A stretch of DNA of 64,000 nucleotides from Streptomyces sp. A1136 (GCF_004795055.1 NZ_SSBJ01000001.1:1-64000), one strand, 5' to 3'; positions 53,271 through 62,062 are shown, counted from the stretch's first letter. The notes: generated by a model from the letters alone, not told the origin. Translations and numbers: made by a program.

Positions 53271-53608
53271 TTCGGTGTCGTCGGGGAGGCCGAATGCCCA
53301 GAGCCACACGATCAGGCGACCACGGACCTGACATAAGCTCAGATGTCGCCCTCCAAGGCCCTGTGTGGCAGTCGTGGGCTCGTGGGGATGACCTTGCGCC
53401 CGAGCACCGTGATCCTTCCCGTCCACCGTTGGCACGAGGGCGGCCGCGACCGTTCGTTCATCATTCGAACGGAAGCAGTCCCACCCCGCCCCGACGGGGC
53501 AGTACCAGCCGGAGAAGCCACCGCACATGTCGTACTCACCCGACGGGCAGCAGTACCAGCGGCTGTGGGGGCTGCGGTTGCTGTCCTTCCGGCCGGTACG
53601 GCGGCGGC

Positions 53609-54031
53609 GTGCTCACGGGCCTGGTGGCCGTGGCCGGCACTGCGGCAGCCGCAGGCGGCCTGATCGGCGTGGAGTGGGCCCTGATCACTCCGTTCGCATT
53701 CGCCTCGCTCGGGATGTTCGCCTTCGCCTCGGTGCAAGCACGCGTCACGGAGGCCGGGCTGGAGGTTTCCTTCGGTCCCCTGGGCTGGCCGGCGCGCCGT
53801 TGGACGGCAGGCAACATCGTCTCGGCGCGCGTGGAAAACCGCAGGCCGGCGCAGGTAGGCGGCTGGGGCTACCGGCTCAGCGGGCTGGGAATCACCGTCA
53901 TGCTCCGGTCCGGCGAATGCCCGGTCATCCACCTCCGCAAGGGCCCCGAGTTCGCCGTGAGCATTGACGATGCCGAACGCGGCGCCGCGCTCCTCAACGC
54001 TCTCGCCGCGAAGCAGCAAGCGGGCGCATGA
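53609..54031 (+). CDS. Small membrane protein, probably N-terminally truncated
   Basis: A 140-aa frame with two membrane helices (VLTGLVAVAGTAAAAGGLIG; WALITPFAFASLGMFAF) and a C-terminal soluble part (VTEAGLEVSFGPLGWPARRW, IVSARVENRRPAQVGGWGYR) resembling PH-like domains of actinobacterial membrane proteins. The start GTG 53609 has no good ribosome-binding site. An ATG at 53527 begins a plausible N-terminus in another frame, so a frameshift between them is possible. Confidence 0.5.
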   Translation: MLTGLVAVAGTAAAAGGLIGVEWALITPFAFASLGMFAFASVQARVTEAGLEVSFGPLGWPARRWTAGNIVSARVENRRPAQVGGWGYRLSGLGITVMLRSGECPVIHLRKGPEFAVSIDDAERGAALLNALAAKQQAGA

Positions 54032-54159
54032 GCCAGACTTTCGCGGCCCTCGGCCTCTCCGTTCCAACATAACCCGGGGCCTTCTCGAACCTTACCGTTC
54101 GAGCAATCTGCGCCCCGGATGGCCGAAAATGCGCGAAGGGCTACCGGAAGATTTCTATC

Positions 54160-55046
54160 GGCCACCTGGCTCACGGCAGCGGCTGGCCGGTCCCCCGCGG
54201 CGGGAGCGCCCGGATCGCCGATGCCCTGGCTGCCGAGATCACCGCGCACGGTGGCACGTTCCACACCGGTCGGCGGATCTCGGACCTGGCCGAACTGCCC
54301 CGGTCCAAGGCCGTCCTCCTGGACCTCAGCCCCAAGACATTGGTCCGCATCACCGCTGGACGTCTCCCCACCCGGTACCGGCGAGCCCTGGCGCGCTACA
54401 CCTACGGTCCCGGGGCGGCCAAGGCCGACTTCCTCGTCACCGAGCGCGTTCCCTGGGCCAACAGAGCCGTCGGCCAGGCCACCACCGTCCATCTGGGCGG
54501 CACCCGGGCCGACGTCTTCCGCAGCCAGACCACGACGGCGGCCGGCGTTCTCGCCGACGAACCATTCGTCCTCGTCGTGGACCCGGTCGCCGCAGATCCG
54601 GAACGAGCGCGCCCCGGCAAGAACCCGCTATGGGCCTACGCCCACGTACCCAAGGGCGTCACCAGCGACCCGGTCGAGCTGATCACAGCCTGCATCGAGC
54701 GGTACGCGCCCGGCTTCCGCGACACCGTCATCGCGCAGCGAGGCATCTCCACCGCCCAGTACGAGGAGTACAACCCCAACTACGTCGGAGGTGACATCGG
54801 CACCGGCGCCATGACCATCAGTCAATCGCTTCTGCGGCCTGCCCCCCGCACGAACCCCTACCGCCTTCCCATCCCCGGCGTATACCTGTGCTCAGCCGCA
54901 ACACCACCAGCCCGGGAGTGCACGGCATGTCCGGCTATCACGCCGCCCTCGCAGCGCTCCAGCACGAGTTCGGCATCCGCAAAAGCCCGGCACTCGGTCC
55001 CGCACGAGATTTCGGCAGCGCCAAAACCCGTCTCGAAGCGGGCTGA
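54160..55046 (+). pseudogene. Phytoene desaturase-like FAD/NAD(P) oxidoreductase, truncated and frameshifted
   Basis: The frame from 54160 reads GHLAHGSGWPVPRGGSARIA, YRRALARYTYGPGAAKADFL, NPNYVGGDIGTGAMTISQSL and GVYLCSAATPP, the C-terminal half of an FAD amine oxidase/phytoene desaturase-like protein. Near 54912 one base is missing, and the family's ending PGVHGMSGYHAALAALQHEF continues in the next frame to a TGA at 55046. The N-terminal FAD-binding half is absent. Confidence 0.85.
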
Positions 55047-55378
55047 CCGATCGACACCGCTCCGCACAGCGCGCAGCGGCGCGCGGAACCGGCATGGAGA
55101 GGGCTGTTGCCTTCGACACCCGCGACCACATGACGACGTAGGTCGTCCACCGCTTGCGGGCGTGAAGCGGACCACGCCCAAGCGGGCCCTCGCCCAGAAG
55201 CTCCGCCCGACAGGCCCCAACAGCCCCTCACCTTCGCCCGGCGGGGCGCGTGCCCCATCCGTGCCCTTCAGAGCGGTGAACCGCGGTCATCAGAGGCGAA
55301 AACAGAGCCTCTCGGCAGGCTCGATGAAGAGGCGTATCCGCTGGTCAGGAGACATATAGTCAGTTCGAGCTGCACTGA
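55047..55378. other. Right end of the island, no gene
   Basis: No open frame with codon bias and no recognisable remnants. GC drops towards the att copy. Confidence 0.5.
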
Positions 55379-55457
55379 TTCCCAAGCTTATAGCGCGGGT
55401 TCGATCATCCGCTCCACGACAAAGCCCCAGGTCAACGACCTGGGGCTTGTTTGTTGT
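55379..55457 (+). repeat. attR: right att repeat with truncated tRNA-Gly copy
   Basis: A 79-bp copy of attL that starts in the anticodon loop. It lacks 6 nt of the T-arm (TTCCCG), so it cannot form a tRNA, but it keeps the terminator hairpin with one changed loop base. Confidence 0.92.
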
Positions 55458-55701
55458 GCGTAGCCCGCCGGGCTCGCGTGCCCTCGTGTGTCACAAGAGC
55501 CTTCGGTGTGCTGCGGTTTGGTTCCCTGGCGCTACTCGAAAATCCAGGCGGCTGCCTTCGGTCATCGCCTGGTGCGAGGGCGACCCGCGGGGCGTCATGC
55601 GTGCGCCTCGCTTGGCAGTCGCCGTCATGCGGGCCTTCGCTGTGCGTGGCAGCGTGATCGGAGAGCAATCCTTACACCCACGCTTCACGAGGAGCGCCGT
55701 C

Positions 55702-55902
55702 ATGAACGGTCCACAGGACAAGCATCAGGAACCGGGCAAGGGCAGCGAGGCGCGGGAACACCATCGCCCCGGAGACCCCGCGCAGCCCCGACCGGGAAGG
55801 CAGTCGCGTGAACAGGGGCGCAAGCCCGGAGGGAAGAAGGCCGCGAGCCGTGGCGAGGACGGCCTCCTGCGCGAAGAGGACCTGCACGACGAGGGGCTTT
55901 GA
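55702..55902 (+). CDS. Small hydrophilic protein
   Basis: A 66-aa protein, MNGPQDKHQEPGKGSEAREH at the start, rich in Gly, Arg, Glu and Lys and probably disordered, ending REEDLHDEGL. GAGGAG lies 8 nt upstream of ATG 55702. I recall similar short hydrophilic proteins in Streptomyces but know no function. Confidence 0.6.
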   Translation: MNGPQDKHQEPGKGSEAREHHRPGDPAQPRPGRQSREQGRKPGGKKAASRGEDGLLREEDLHDEGL

Positions 55903-56205
55903 CCAGGGCACGGAGCGCCCGGAGCCCGGCCGGTACGCGGCACTTCCGGCCGGGCTCCGTCGCGTCCCGCCCGGCGTCGGACGAGAAGGGGCGGCCCGCC
56001 ACGGCGGCGCCGCGCTCTCGGATCGACCGGCGTGGACTCGGCGTCGGGTCGTAAAATGCCAGGTCAGAACGGCCAAACCCAGCCGAACAGGCGTACAGTG
56101 AAACTACCGGGAGTACTTCGCACACCGGCCTTCACGCGGGTGTCGTTTCCGGCGATCGCCTAGATGCCGGGCTGCCGACGGGCAGCCCGGGGGCAGGTCC
56201 ACTCC
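55903..56205. other. Intergenic region with a 10-bp hairpin
   Basis: It contains CCGGGCTGCC/GGCAGCCCGG around GACG (56167-56190) just before the DUF5994 gene, where it could affect translation. It is otherwise featureless. Confidence 0.5.
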
Positions 56206-56781
56206 ATGACCACCACCTTCGACCGGCCCGCGCCCCGCGACCTCGCCGCAGCCGTCCCCGCCCGCTTGTCCCTCACCCCGAAGAGCGCGCTCGCCGGCCA
56301 GTTGGACGGGGCTTGGTGGCCCCGCTCCCGCGACCTCGCGGCCGAGCTCCCACCGCTCGTCGCCGCCCTGGAGGAACCCTGCGGGCACATCACCCGCGTC
56401 ACGGTGAACCCCACCCGCTGGCCCGTCGTACCGCACAAGGTTGCCGTGGACGGGCGCACGCTGCACGTGGGCTGGTTCACCGAACAGGACCCCGACAAGC
56501 TGATCCTGCTCTCCTACACCGTCGGCCGCTGGGACCTCCTCGTCATCCCGCCCGAGACCGCACCCGCGGCCGCGGCCCGCCTGATGGCGGCCGCGGCGAT
56601 CCCGGGCAGCGTCCTCACCGCCGAAGTCCTGATGGCCAACGAGACCGTCATCGGGCGCGGCATCCGCGACACCCAGCGCGGGGAAGCCGGCTGGGAGAGC
56701 GAAGGCGGAGCCTGCATGTCCCCCTTCGGGGAGCCGTTCGGACGCAGCGCCCTCCCGCGGTCCGCGAACGGCTGGAGGTGA
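56206..56781 (+). CDS. DUF5994 family protein
   Basis: A 191-aa protein with the features of DUF5994: RLSLTPKSALAGQLDGAWWP, RSRDLAAELPPLVAALEE, TRVTVNPTRWPVVPHKVAVD, HVGWFTEQDPDKLILLSY and WDLLVIPPE. Members are frequent in Streptomyces near stress-response genes. The function is unknown. ATG 56206 fits the conserved start; ATG 56164 would read through the hairpin. Confidence 0.75.
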   Translation: MTTTFDRPAPRDLAAAVPARLSLTPKSALAGQLDGAWWPRSRDLAAELPPLVAALEEPCGHITRVTVNPTRWPVVPHKVAVDGRTLHVGWFTEQDPDKLILLSYTVGRWDLLVIPPETAPAAAARLMAAAAIPGSVLTAEVLMANETVIGRGIRDTQRGEAGWESEGGACMSPFGEPFGRSALPRSANGWR

Positions 56782-56786
56782 GCTCC

Positions 56787-56975
56787 GTGGAGACCCTCGT
56801 CCTCATTGCCGTGATCGTCCTCGCGATCGGCGTAGGCATGTACTGGATCCATCTGCTGAACGCGCAGCACGACGCGCGGATCACCGCCCACCACTTCAGC
56901 GAGCCCCTGCCGAGGCCCCCCGGCCTGCCGGACGACACCGGTCGTCGAGCCCACCACACGGATGCCGACCGGTGA
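56787..56975 (+). CDS. Small single-pass membrane protein
   Basis: A 62-aa protein with one helix (LVLIAVIVLAIGVGMYWIHL) and a hydrophilic, His-rich tail. GTG 56787 has GGAGG 8 nt upstream; GTG 56778 overlaps the DUF5994 stop as GTGA. Either way it is co-expressed with DUF5994. Confidence 0.6.
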   Translation: METLVLIAVIVLAIGVGMYWIHLLNAQHDARITAHHFSEPLPRPPGLPDDTGRRAHHTDADR

Positions 56976-57005
56976 GGAACGGACCTTCCTCCGACCGGGG
57001 GCAGC

Positions 57006-57031
57006 GGTCGGGGCGCCACGGCGCCCCGACC
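57006..57031 (+). terminator. Hairpin after the small membrane gene
   Basis: GGTCGGGGCGCC and its complement around a short ACG-containing loop. Confidence 0.8.
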
Positions 57032-57173
57032 TGCCGGCCTCGCGCGCGTCCTGGAGGGAACCACGCCCACGGTAAGTACACCGAGACCGGCGCCGGCGCG
57101 CACTCCTACGAGATCTGAAGAGCCCTGACGGGACGGCCCCGGACCCCACTCCCGCACACGAAAGGACGCGGTC

Positions 57174-57476
57174 ATGGCCACACTGCGCGAACGCAAGACC
57201 TACCGCGGACAGGTGCTCCGGGTCCTTTACGAAGCCGTCGAAGGCAATCGGCTCCTCGGCATCACCGGAGCGCGACTGCGGTGCGACCTCCACATACCGG
57301 AACAGGACCTGGCCGCCGCCTGCACCTACCTGGCGGGCGAAGGCCTGATCACCGTCGACTGGGAACCCGGCAACACTCCCGCGATGGTCACTCTCACCCA
57401 CGAGGGCATCCGGCTCATGGAGGCCGAGGAGGAGGAGACGGCCGCGGGCCCCGCCTGGTCCCCAGGACACTCCTAG
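57174..57476 (+). CDS. Small winged-helix-like protein
   Basis: A 100-aa protein. Helices RGQVLRVLYEAVEGNRLLGI, TGARLRCDLHIPEQDLAAAC and a wing-like beta hairpin (LITVDWEPGNTPAMVTLTHEG) suggest a winged helix. An acidic tail follows. AAAGGA precedes ATG. Its TAG stop shares CTAG with the stop of the converging GNAT-AAA+ gene. Confidence 0.65.
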   Translation: MATLRERKTYRGQVLRVLYEAVEGNRLLGITGARLRCDLHIPEQDLAAACTYLAGEGLITVDWEPGNTPAMVTLTHEGIRLMEAEEEETAAGPAWSPGHS

Positions 57477-58741
57477 AAGCGGGCGAACTTCTCGGTCTGA
57501 CGGGCGAACTGCAGGGCCATGGCCGCGCTGACCGTGGGCCTGGTCTCGCTGATGGTGCCCAGGTAGTCCTCGGTGGTGGGGCGGGACCGGGTTCCGGTGT
57601 CGAAGGTGCGCTCGAACTGGGCCTGGGAGACGGTACGCGCCACATGGGCGATGTCGGCGGGGGTGAACCCCTCGCTGGCGGACGCCAGCACCTCGCTGTC
57701 GGCTTCCGCGCCCGCTCGTGCCAGGTAGCTCTCCCACAGCGCCGTCCTCGCCCGGCCGTCGGGCGGGCCGATCGGCAGCACGTAGTCGAAACGGCCGTGC
57801 CGCAGGAACGCGGAGTCGAGGGTGGTGACGTCGTTCGTGGCGCAGACGAGCAGCCGCCCGTCCTGGCCCCGGAACCGGACGATCGCCTTGAGTAGTTCGT
57901 TGACGACAGCGACCGCGGTCGCGTCCGCACCGCTGCGGGTCCCCGCGATCTCCTCGACCTCGTCGATGAGGACCAATACGTGGTCGAGCCGGGCGATCTC
58001 GTCGAAGCGCCGGTTCAGCCCGCTCGCCAGCCCGTACTCGGCAGCCAGCCGGGCGGGGAACAGTTCGAGGAACGGCCATCCCAGACGGCTGGCGATCGCG
58101 TGCGCGAACGTGCTCTTCCCCGTGCCGGGCGGACCGAACAGCATCACTGCCCGCGGCAGCTCCACCCCGTGCCGGGCGGCCATTTCCGGATGGGCCAGCG
58201 GCAGGACCAGGCGCCGCTCGATGAGCTCCTTCTCCCGCTGCATGCCCGCGACCCTCTGCCACAGTCCGCCGGGGGGCAGCTCCGCTCCCAGCGAGGCCAG
58301 CATGCTGACCGCCTGCGGGGTCACTCGTCCGCGCTTCTCGAAGAAGACCAGGCCCGGACGTGCGCCGAAGCCACAGTTGTGCAGGGCGGTGGCACCGGTC
58401 TCGCCCTCGGGCAAGGCCGCGTGCACCGTTCGGACGCCACAGGCGAACAGCCGGTGCTCCAGGGCAGTGATCAGGTCGCTGCCCAGCCCTTGGTGCCGCC
58501 AGGCGGGCGCCATGCAGATGCGCAGGATCCACGCCCGCTCTCCCTCCACCCTGCTCACCGCGGCGCCGACCACCACGTCGTCCGCGGTGGCCACCACCGC
58601 CGGGTGGAGGGCCTGGAGGGACGCCACGGCGTCCGACAGCGGGAAGAGGGACGGCTCTTCGGCCGTACCGCTCTCGGCGTCGACTCGGATCACTGCTTCG
58701 AGATCCTCCGAGACGTAGTCCCTCACATGCCAACCCGTCAT
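57473..58741 (-). CDS. GNAT acetyltransferase-AAA+ ATPase fusion
   Basis: A 422-aa two-domain protein. Residues 1-135 form a GNAT fold (WHVRDYVSEDLEAVIRVDAE; acetyl-CoA loop MAPAWRHQGLGSDL). Residues 165-400 form an AAA+ domain of the FtsH/CDC48 type: MLFGPPGTGKSTFAHAIA, Walker B VLVLIDEVEEIAG, sensor-1 VCATNDVTTLDSAFLRHGRF, and a second-region helix bundle FTPADIAHVARTVS. The combination could acetylate a protein substrate that the AAA+ ring remodels. ATG 58741 has GGAG 6 nt upstream. Confidence 0.85.
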   Translation of the reverse strand: MTGWHVRDYVSEDLEAVIRVDAESGTAEEPSLFPLSDAVASLQALHPAVVATADDVVVGAAVSRVEGERAWILRICMAPAWRHQGLGSDLITALEHRLFACGVRTVHAALPEGETGATALHNCGFGARPGLVFFEKRGRVTPQAVSMLASLGAELPPGGLWQRVAGMQREKELIERRLVLPLAHPEMAARHGVELPRAVMLFGPPGTGKSTFAHAIASRLGWPFLELFPARLAAEYGLASGLNRRFDEIARLDHVLVLIDEVEEIAGTRSGADATAVAVVNELLKAIVRFRGQDGRLLVCATNDVTTLDSAFLRHGRFDYVLPIGPPDGRARTALWESYLARAGAEADSEVLASASEGFTPADIAHVARTVSQAQFERTFDTGTRSRPTTEDYLGTISETRPTVSAAMALQFARQTEKFARF

Positions 58742-58995
58742 GGTCAGCTCCGCGTGTTCGGCCGTACTGCCATCATCGGCCGATGTGCGCGGGGCTCGCA
58801 TGCCGGGCGGACGGTGTGGTCCGCGAAAGCTCCGGGGCGCAGGCGCCGACCCACCGGGGAATCCGGGTGGGGGAGCCGCCGGGCACCGGGATCCGCGTGG
58901 CGTGCCCGGTCGCCGGGGAGCATCCTGGAGGCGACGCCGCCCGTGCAGCCGGACGCCGGCCTGCCGCCCGGTTGGAGGCAACAGGATGACCGTTC

Positions 58996-59356
58996 GTGAC
59001 CGCCCAGATGATGCGCTTGGACACCGACACGGGGCGCCTCCAGTTCCTCCGAAGCCGACGGGGAGGGTCGTGGGGCTGTCCAGACGGCGTACGCACGGCC
59101 CAGCCGCAGGTCAGCACGGTGGCGCTGGAGCCGGGCGACCGCGTCCTCTGCTTCACCGATGGTCTGATCGAAGAACACGAAAGCGGACAGGACCAATTCC
59201 GCGAAGAGCAGCTGATCGGCTGGGTGAATCCAGCTGGAGCAGGCTGACCACGGAATCCGCGCGGTGGCCCGGGAACCGTCCCGCACGCTCATGCGGGCAC
59301 GTCGCGAAGCCACCTCGGACGACGCGACGCTCGTTCTGATCGAATGGCGCGGATGA
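58996..59356 (+). pseudogene. SpoIIE-type phosphatase, broken
   Basis: The C-terminal part of a PP2C/SpoIIE phosphatase: LDTDTGRLQFLR, a deletion, then ALEPGDRVLCFTDGLIEEHE, FREEQLIGWVN; after a frameshift near 59228 it continues LEQADHGIRAVARE and REATSDDATLVLIEWRG to TGA 59356. The N-terminal domains are missing. It is non-functional. Confidence 0.85.
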
Positions 59357-59463
59357 CGAAAGGCCGTGCCACAACGCGCCGGTAGGGGCGGCACAGCAGT
59401 CGATCGAACCAGTGGGCGCCCGGGTTGCCCGACGCACGCGAAGGCCCGTTCTCCCAGCCGCCC

Positions 59464-60366
59464 TTATGCGTCCGGTCGGAGTGAGGAGCCGGCGTTCGGG
59501 ACGAATTCCGTGTCGGCGTATGCCTTGAGGGTTTCGGTGATGAACTGCACGGTGCGCTGGGGGCTCAGCGCCCGGGCCTGCACATGCGCGTAAAGGTCGC
59601 TGTAGAGTCGCACGTCGGATCGTTTCTCCAGATAAAGGTCGCTGGTGAACCTTTCCAGATACACCACACTCGCATCGGTGGCGTCGGCGAATTCGAGCAG
59701 CGAGAACTGTCCCGAGACGCCCGGGTGCGCCCCCACCCCGTGAGGAAGGACCTGCACGGTGATGTGCGGCCGGGCACCGAGGTGGGTCAAATGCTCCAGT
59801 TGCTCCCGCATGATCTCGCGGCTGCCCACGACGCGCCGCAGCGCCGATTCGTCCAGCACGGCCCACAAGCGAAGCGGGTCGCCGCCGACACCCAGCCGGC
59901 CCTGACGCCGCAGCCGCACCCGGAGGCGGGTGGCGGCCTGCTCGACGGTGGCTTGAGGGATCGTTCCTGCGATGACCTCCCGGGCGTAGGCGGGGGTTTG
60001 CAGCAGGCCCGGGATCACCAGGGGCTCGTAGGTCCGGATCGCGGTCGCCTCGGCCTCCAGGCCGATGTAGGCGCCGTACGGGATGTCGCCGTAGGTGTTC
60101 CACCAGCCCTGTCGGCCCGATTCCCCGGCCAGGCGCATCAGGTCGTCGACGAGCCGCTGGTCGTGGACTCCGTACAGCCGGCAGAGATCGCGCACGTCGC
60201 GCGGCTTGATGAGGCGGCGGCCGTTCTCCAAGAGGCTGATCTTGGGTTGGGAGATCAACAATCGCTCCGCCACTTGCTGCGTCGTCATACCGCCGGCCTG
60301 CCGGAGCCGGCGTAGCTCCGATCCCAACCGGCGCCTGATCACGGTGGGATTGATGTCGACGCCCAC
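59464..60366 (-). CDS. XRE-family regulator with DUF5753 (Scr1-like)
   Basis: A 300-aa regulator. The N-terminal helix-turn-helix (LGSELRRLRQAGGMTTQQVA, LLISQPKISLLENGRRLIKP) is followed by DUF5753 (YIGLEAEATAIRTYEPLVIP, GLLQTPAYAREVIA, VLDESALRRVVG, FSLLEFADATDASVVYLERF). Streptomyces often has this type next to a small DUF397 protein, which is absent here. It is divergent from the ice-binding-like gene across 370 nt and may control it. Start GTG 60366. Confidence 0.9.
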   Translation of the reverse strand: MGVDINPTVIRRRLGSELRRLRQAGGMTTQQVAERLLISQPKISLLENGRRLIKPRDVRDLCRLYGVHDQRLVDDLMRLAGESGRQGWWNTYGDIPYGAYIGLEAEATAIRTYEPLVIPGLLQTPAYAREVIAGTIPQATVEQAATRLRVRLRRQGRLGVGGDPLRLWAVLDESALRRVVGSREIMREQLEHLTHLGARPHITVQVLPHGVGAHPGVSGQFSLLEFADATDASVVYLERFTSDLYLEKRSDVRLYSDLYAHVQARALSPQRTVQFITETLKAYADTEFVPNAGSSLRPDA

Positions 60367-60736
60367 GGGGTGTGTTCCTCTGCTCCGAGACCTTGTTCCG
60401 GTCGCCAGATTGCCATGCCCCAGGCGGAGTTGGATCCGTCCTGGGGTCGTGTCGCGCAGGGGCTCCGATCAATTCGGTCCCGCCGTCGCCTTGTGGATTG
60501 CGGAGAGCCGGGTCCTGGGGCCGCGGTATATGAATTTCCCCCACAAGGCCCATTGAGCCGATGCGATTATTTGCATTACCGGCCCTTCGGCGGCGAATGG
60601 CGGATGTCACGGGAATCGCCGAGCACATCCCGGCCCTTCGCACTTTTCTCCGTAATATGCCAGCGACAGCGAGACGGTCCTGTGCGGTCGAGACCGTCAA
60701 TTACGCCACCACCCACTCACAGGAGTTGGCCCCTCG
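60367..60736. other. Divergent intergenic region, regulatory
   Basis: A 370-nt non-coding gap with a relatively AT-rich stretch (60530-60600 and 60650-60710) that should hold the promoters of the XRE gene and the ice-binding-like gene. No clear -35/-10 pair or operator was identified. Confidence 0.5.
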
Positions 60737-62062
60737 ATGACGCTGAAAATCTCTGGCGCGGCGCTACGGCGCACGACGCCGGTCTGGATCGCGACGGTAC
60801 TCGCCACGGTGCTCGCCTCTGCCGTGGTCGCGGTGACGCCGACCCGGGCGCAAGCGATCGCGACACCCGTACCCCTGGGCACGGTCGCCGGCTTTGCCGT
60901 GCTGGCCGGCTCGGAAATCACCAACACCGGCCCCACGGTCATCACCGGTGACCTCGGAGTGAGTCCGGGAACAGCCATCAGCGGATTCCCGCCCGGGACC
61001 GTGAACGGCACCGTGCACTCCGGCCCGGTCGACCCCGTGGGCCTCCAGGCCAAGAGCGACCTGGTCGTGGCGTACGACAACGCCGCCGGACAGGCGGCGG
61101 ACGCAGTGCTTCCCCCGGACGCCGGGGGCCTGACGCTCGTTCCGGGTGTGTACACCGCCCCCTCCACCCTCGGACTCACCGGCACCCTGACATTGGACGC
61201 CCAGGGCAACCCCAACGCCGTGTGGGTGTTCCAGATCGGTTCTGGTCTGACCACGGCGAGCTCCAGCAACGTGTCCCTCATCAACGGGGCCTCCCCCTGC
61301 AACGTGTACTGGCAGGTGGGAAGTTCGGCCACCCTCGGCACCGAGACCAACTTCGTCGGCACCATCATCGCCCTGACCTCCATCTCCTTGACCACGGGCG
61401 CGGACATCGACGGACGGGCGCTGGCTCGTAACGGCGCGGTGACGATGGACACCAACACGATCAACCGCGGGACGTGCGCCGCCGGCACCACCGGCGGAAC
61501 CACGGGCGGTCTGGTCACGGGCGGCGTCATCGCCGGCACCACGACCGGTGGCCCGACCACCGGTGGCACCACGACCGGTGGCCCGACCACCGGTGGCACC
61601 ACGACCGGTGGTCCCACGACGGGTGGCACCGCCACCGGCGGCCTGCTCGGCGGCGTACTGGGCGGTGCGACCACGGGCGGCACCAATGGTGGCCTGCTCG
61701 GCGGCGTGCTCGGCGGGGTGACGACGGGCGGTGGCCTCGTCGCCGGTACCACCACGGGTGGCGTCACGGGCGCGACGACGGCAGGAACCAACGGTGGCAC
61801 AACCGGCGGTGTTCCCAAGCCGCCCGGCAAGCCCGGCAAGCCCGGTTGGCCTGGCCATGACGTCCCCGGGTGGCCTGGGCACGGCAAGCACGACAAGCCG
61901 GGCCGACCCGACCACGGGGAACACGGCGGACCGGAGGACGGGCACCACGAGGGGCCCGACTACGGGAACCACGAAGGCCCCGACCACGATCAGCCCAAGG
62001 AGCCCGACAACGGGTACGGCGGTCAGGGCGACGAGCACGACGGCTGGGGCCACGACGAGTGA
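60737..62062 (+). CDS. DUF3494 ice-binding-like secreted protein with Thr/Gly repeats
   Basis: A 441-aa secreted protein. A signal peptide (basic start, hydrophobic VWIATVLATVLASAVVAV, Ala cleavage region) is followed by a DUF3494 ice-binding/adhesion beta-helix (about 45-245: AGSEITNTGPTVITGDLGVS, LVPGVYTAPSTLGLTGTLTL, WVFQIGSGLTT, NVYWQVGSSATLG, GTIIALTSISLTTGADIDGR). Then come Thr-Thr-Gly-Gly repeats (250-370) and a Pro/Gly/His/Asp-rich tail. In DUF3494 proteins the helix binds ice or surfaces. In a mesophilic Streptomyces, adhesion or hyphal surface function is as likely. GGAG precedes ATG. Confidence 0.85.
   Translation: MTLKISGAALRRTTPVWIATVLATVLASAVVAVTPTRAQAIATPVPLGTVAGFAVLAGSEITNTGPTVITGDLGVSPGTAISGFPPGTVNGTVHSGPVDPVGLQAKSDLVVAYDNAAGQAADAVLPPDAGGLTLVPGVYTAPSTLGLTGTLTLDAQGNPNAVWVFQIGSGLTTASSSNVSLINGASPCNVYWQVGSSATLGTETNFVGTIIALTSISLTTGADIDGRALARNGAVTMDTNTINRGTCAAGTTGGTTGGLVTGGVIAGTTTGGPTTGGTTTGGPTTGGTTTGGPTTGGTATGGLLGGVLGGATTGGTNGGLLGGVLGGVTTGGGLVAGTTTGGVTGATTAGTNGGTTGGVPKPPGKPGKPGWPGHDVPGWPGHGKHDKPGRPDHGEHGGPEDGHHEGPDYGNHEGPDHDQPKEPDNGYGGQGDEHDGWGHDE
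61535..61624 (+). repeat. 30-bp tandem repeat in the ice-binding-like gene
   Basis: Three copies of a 30-bp unit encoding GTTTGGPTTG, with shorter GGCGG/ACGACGGGTGGC repeats on both sides to about 61780. The unit is in frame. Confidence 0.85.

Larger units (their letters stand above)
46775..55457. mobile_element. Decayed tRNA-Gly-integrated element (genomic island, 8.7 kb)
   Basis: The region lies between an intact tRNA-Gly with an integrase remnant and an imperfect copy of the tRNA 3' half. Inside, most genes are truncated or frameshifted (integrase, ATP-binding protein, acetyltransferase, helicase-associated fragment, FAD oxidoreductase). The bacteriocin pair, membrane protein and ABC ATPase are open. 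This is the outline of an actinomycete integrative element that has lost replication and transfer genes. Confidence 0.88.

Noticed and set aside
55379-55457. A second tRNA-Gly gene
   Set aside because: It starts in the anticodon loop and lacks part of the T-arm; it is an att copy, not a tRNA.
57060-57118. Possible peptide ending HGKYTETGAGAHSYEI
   Set aside because: There is no start codon with a ribosome-binding site and it lies behind a terminator; probably chance or a very old remnant.
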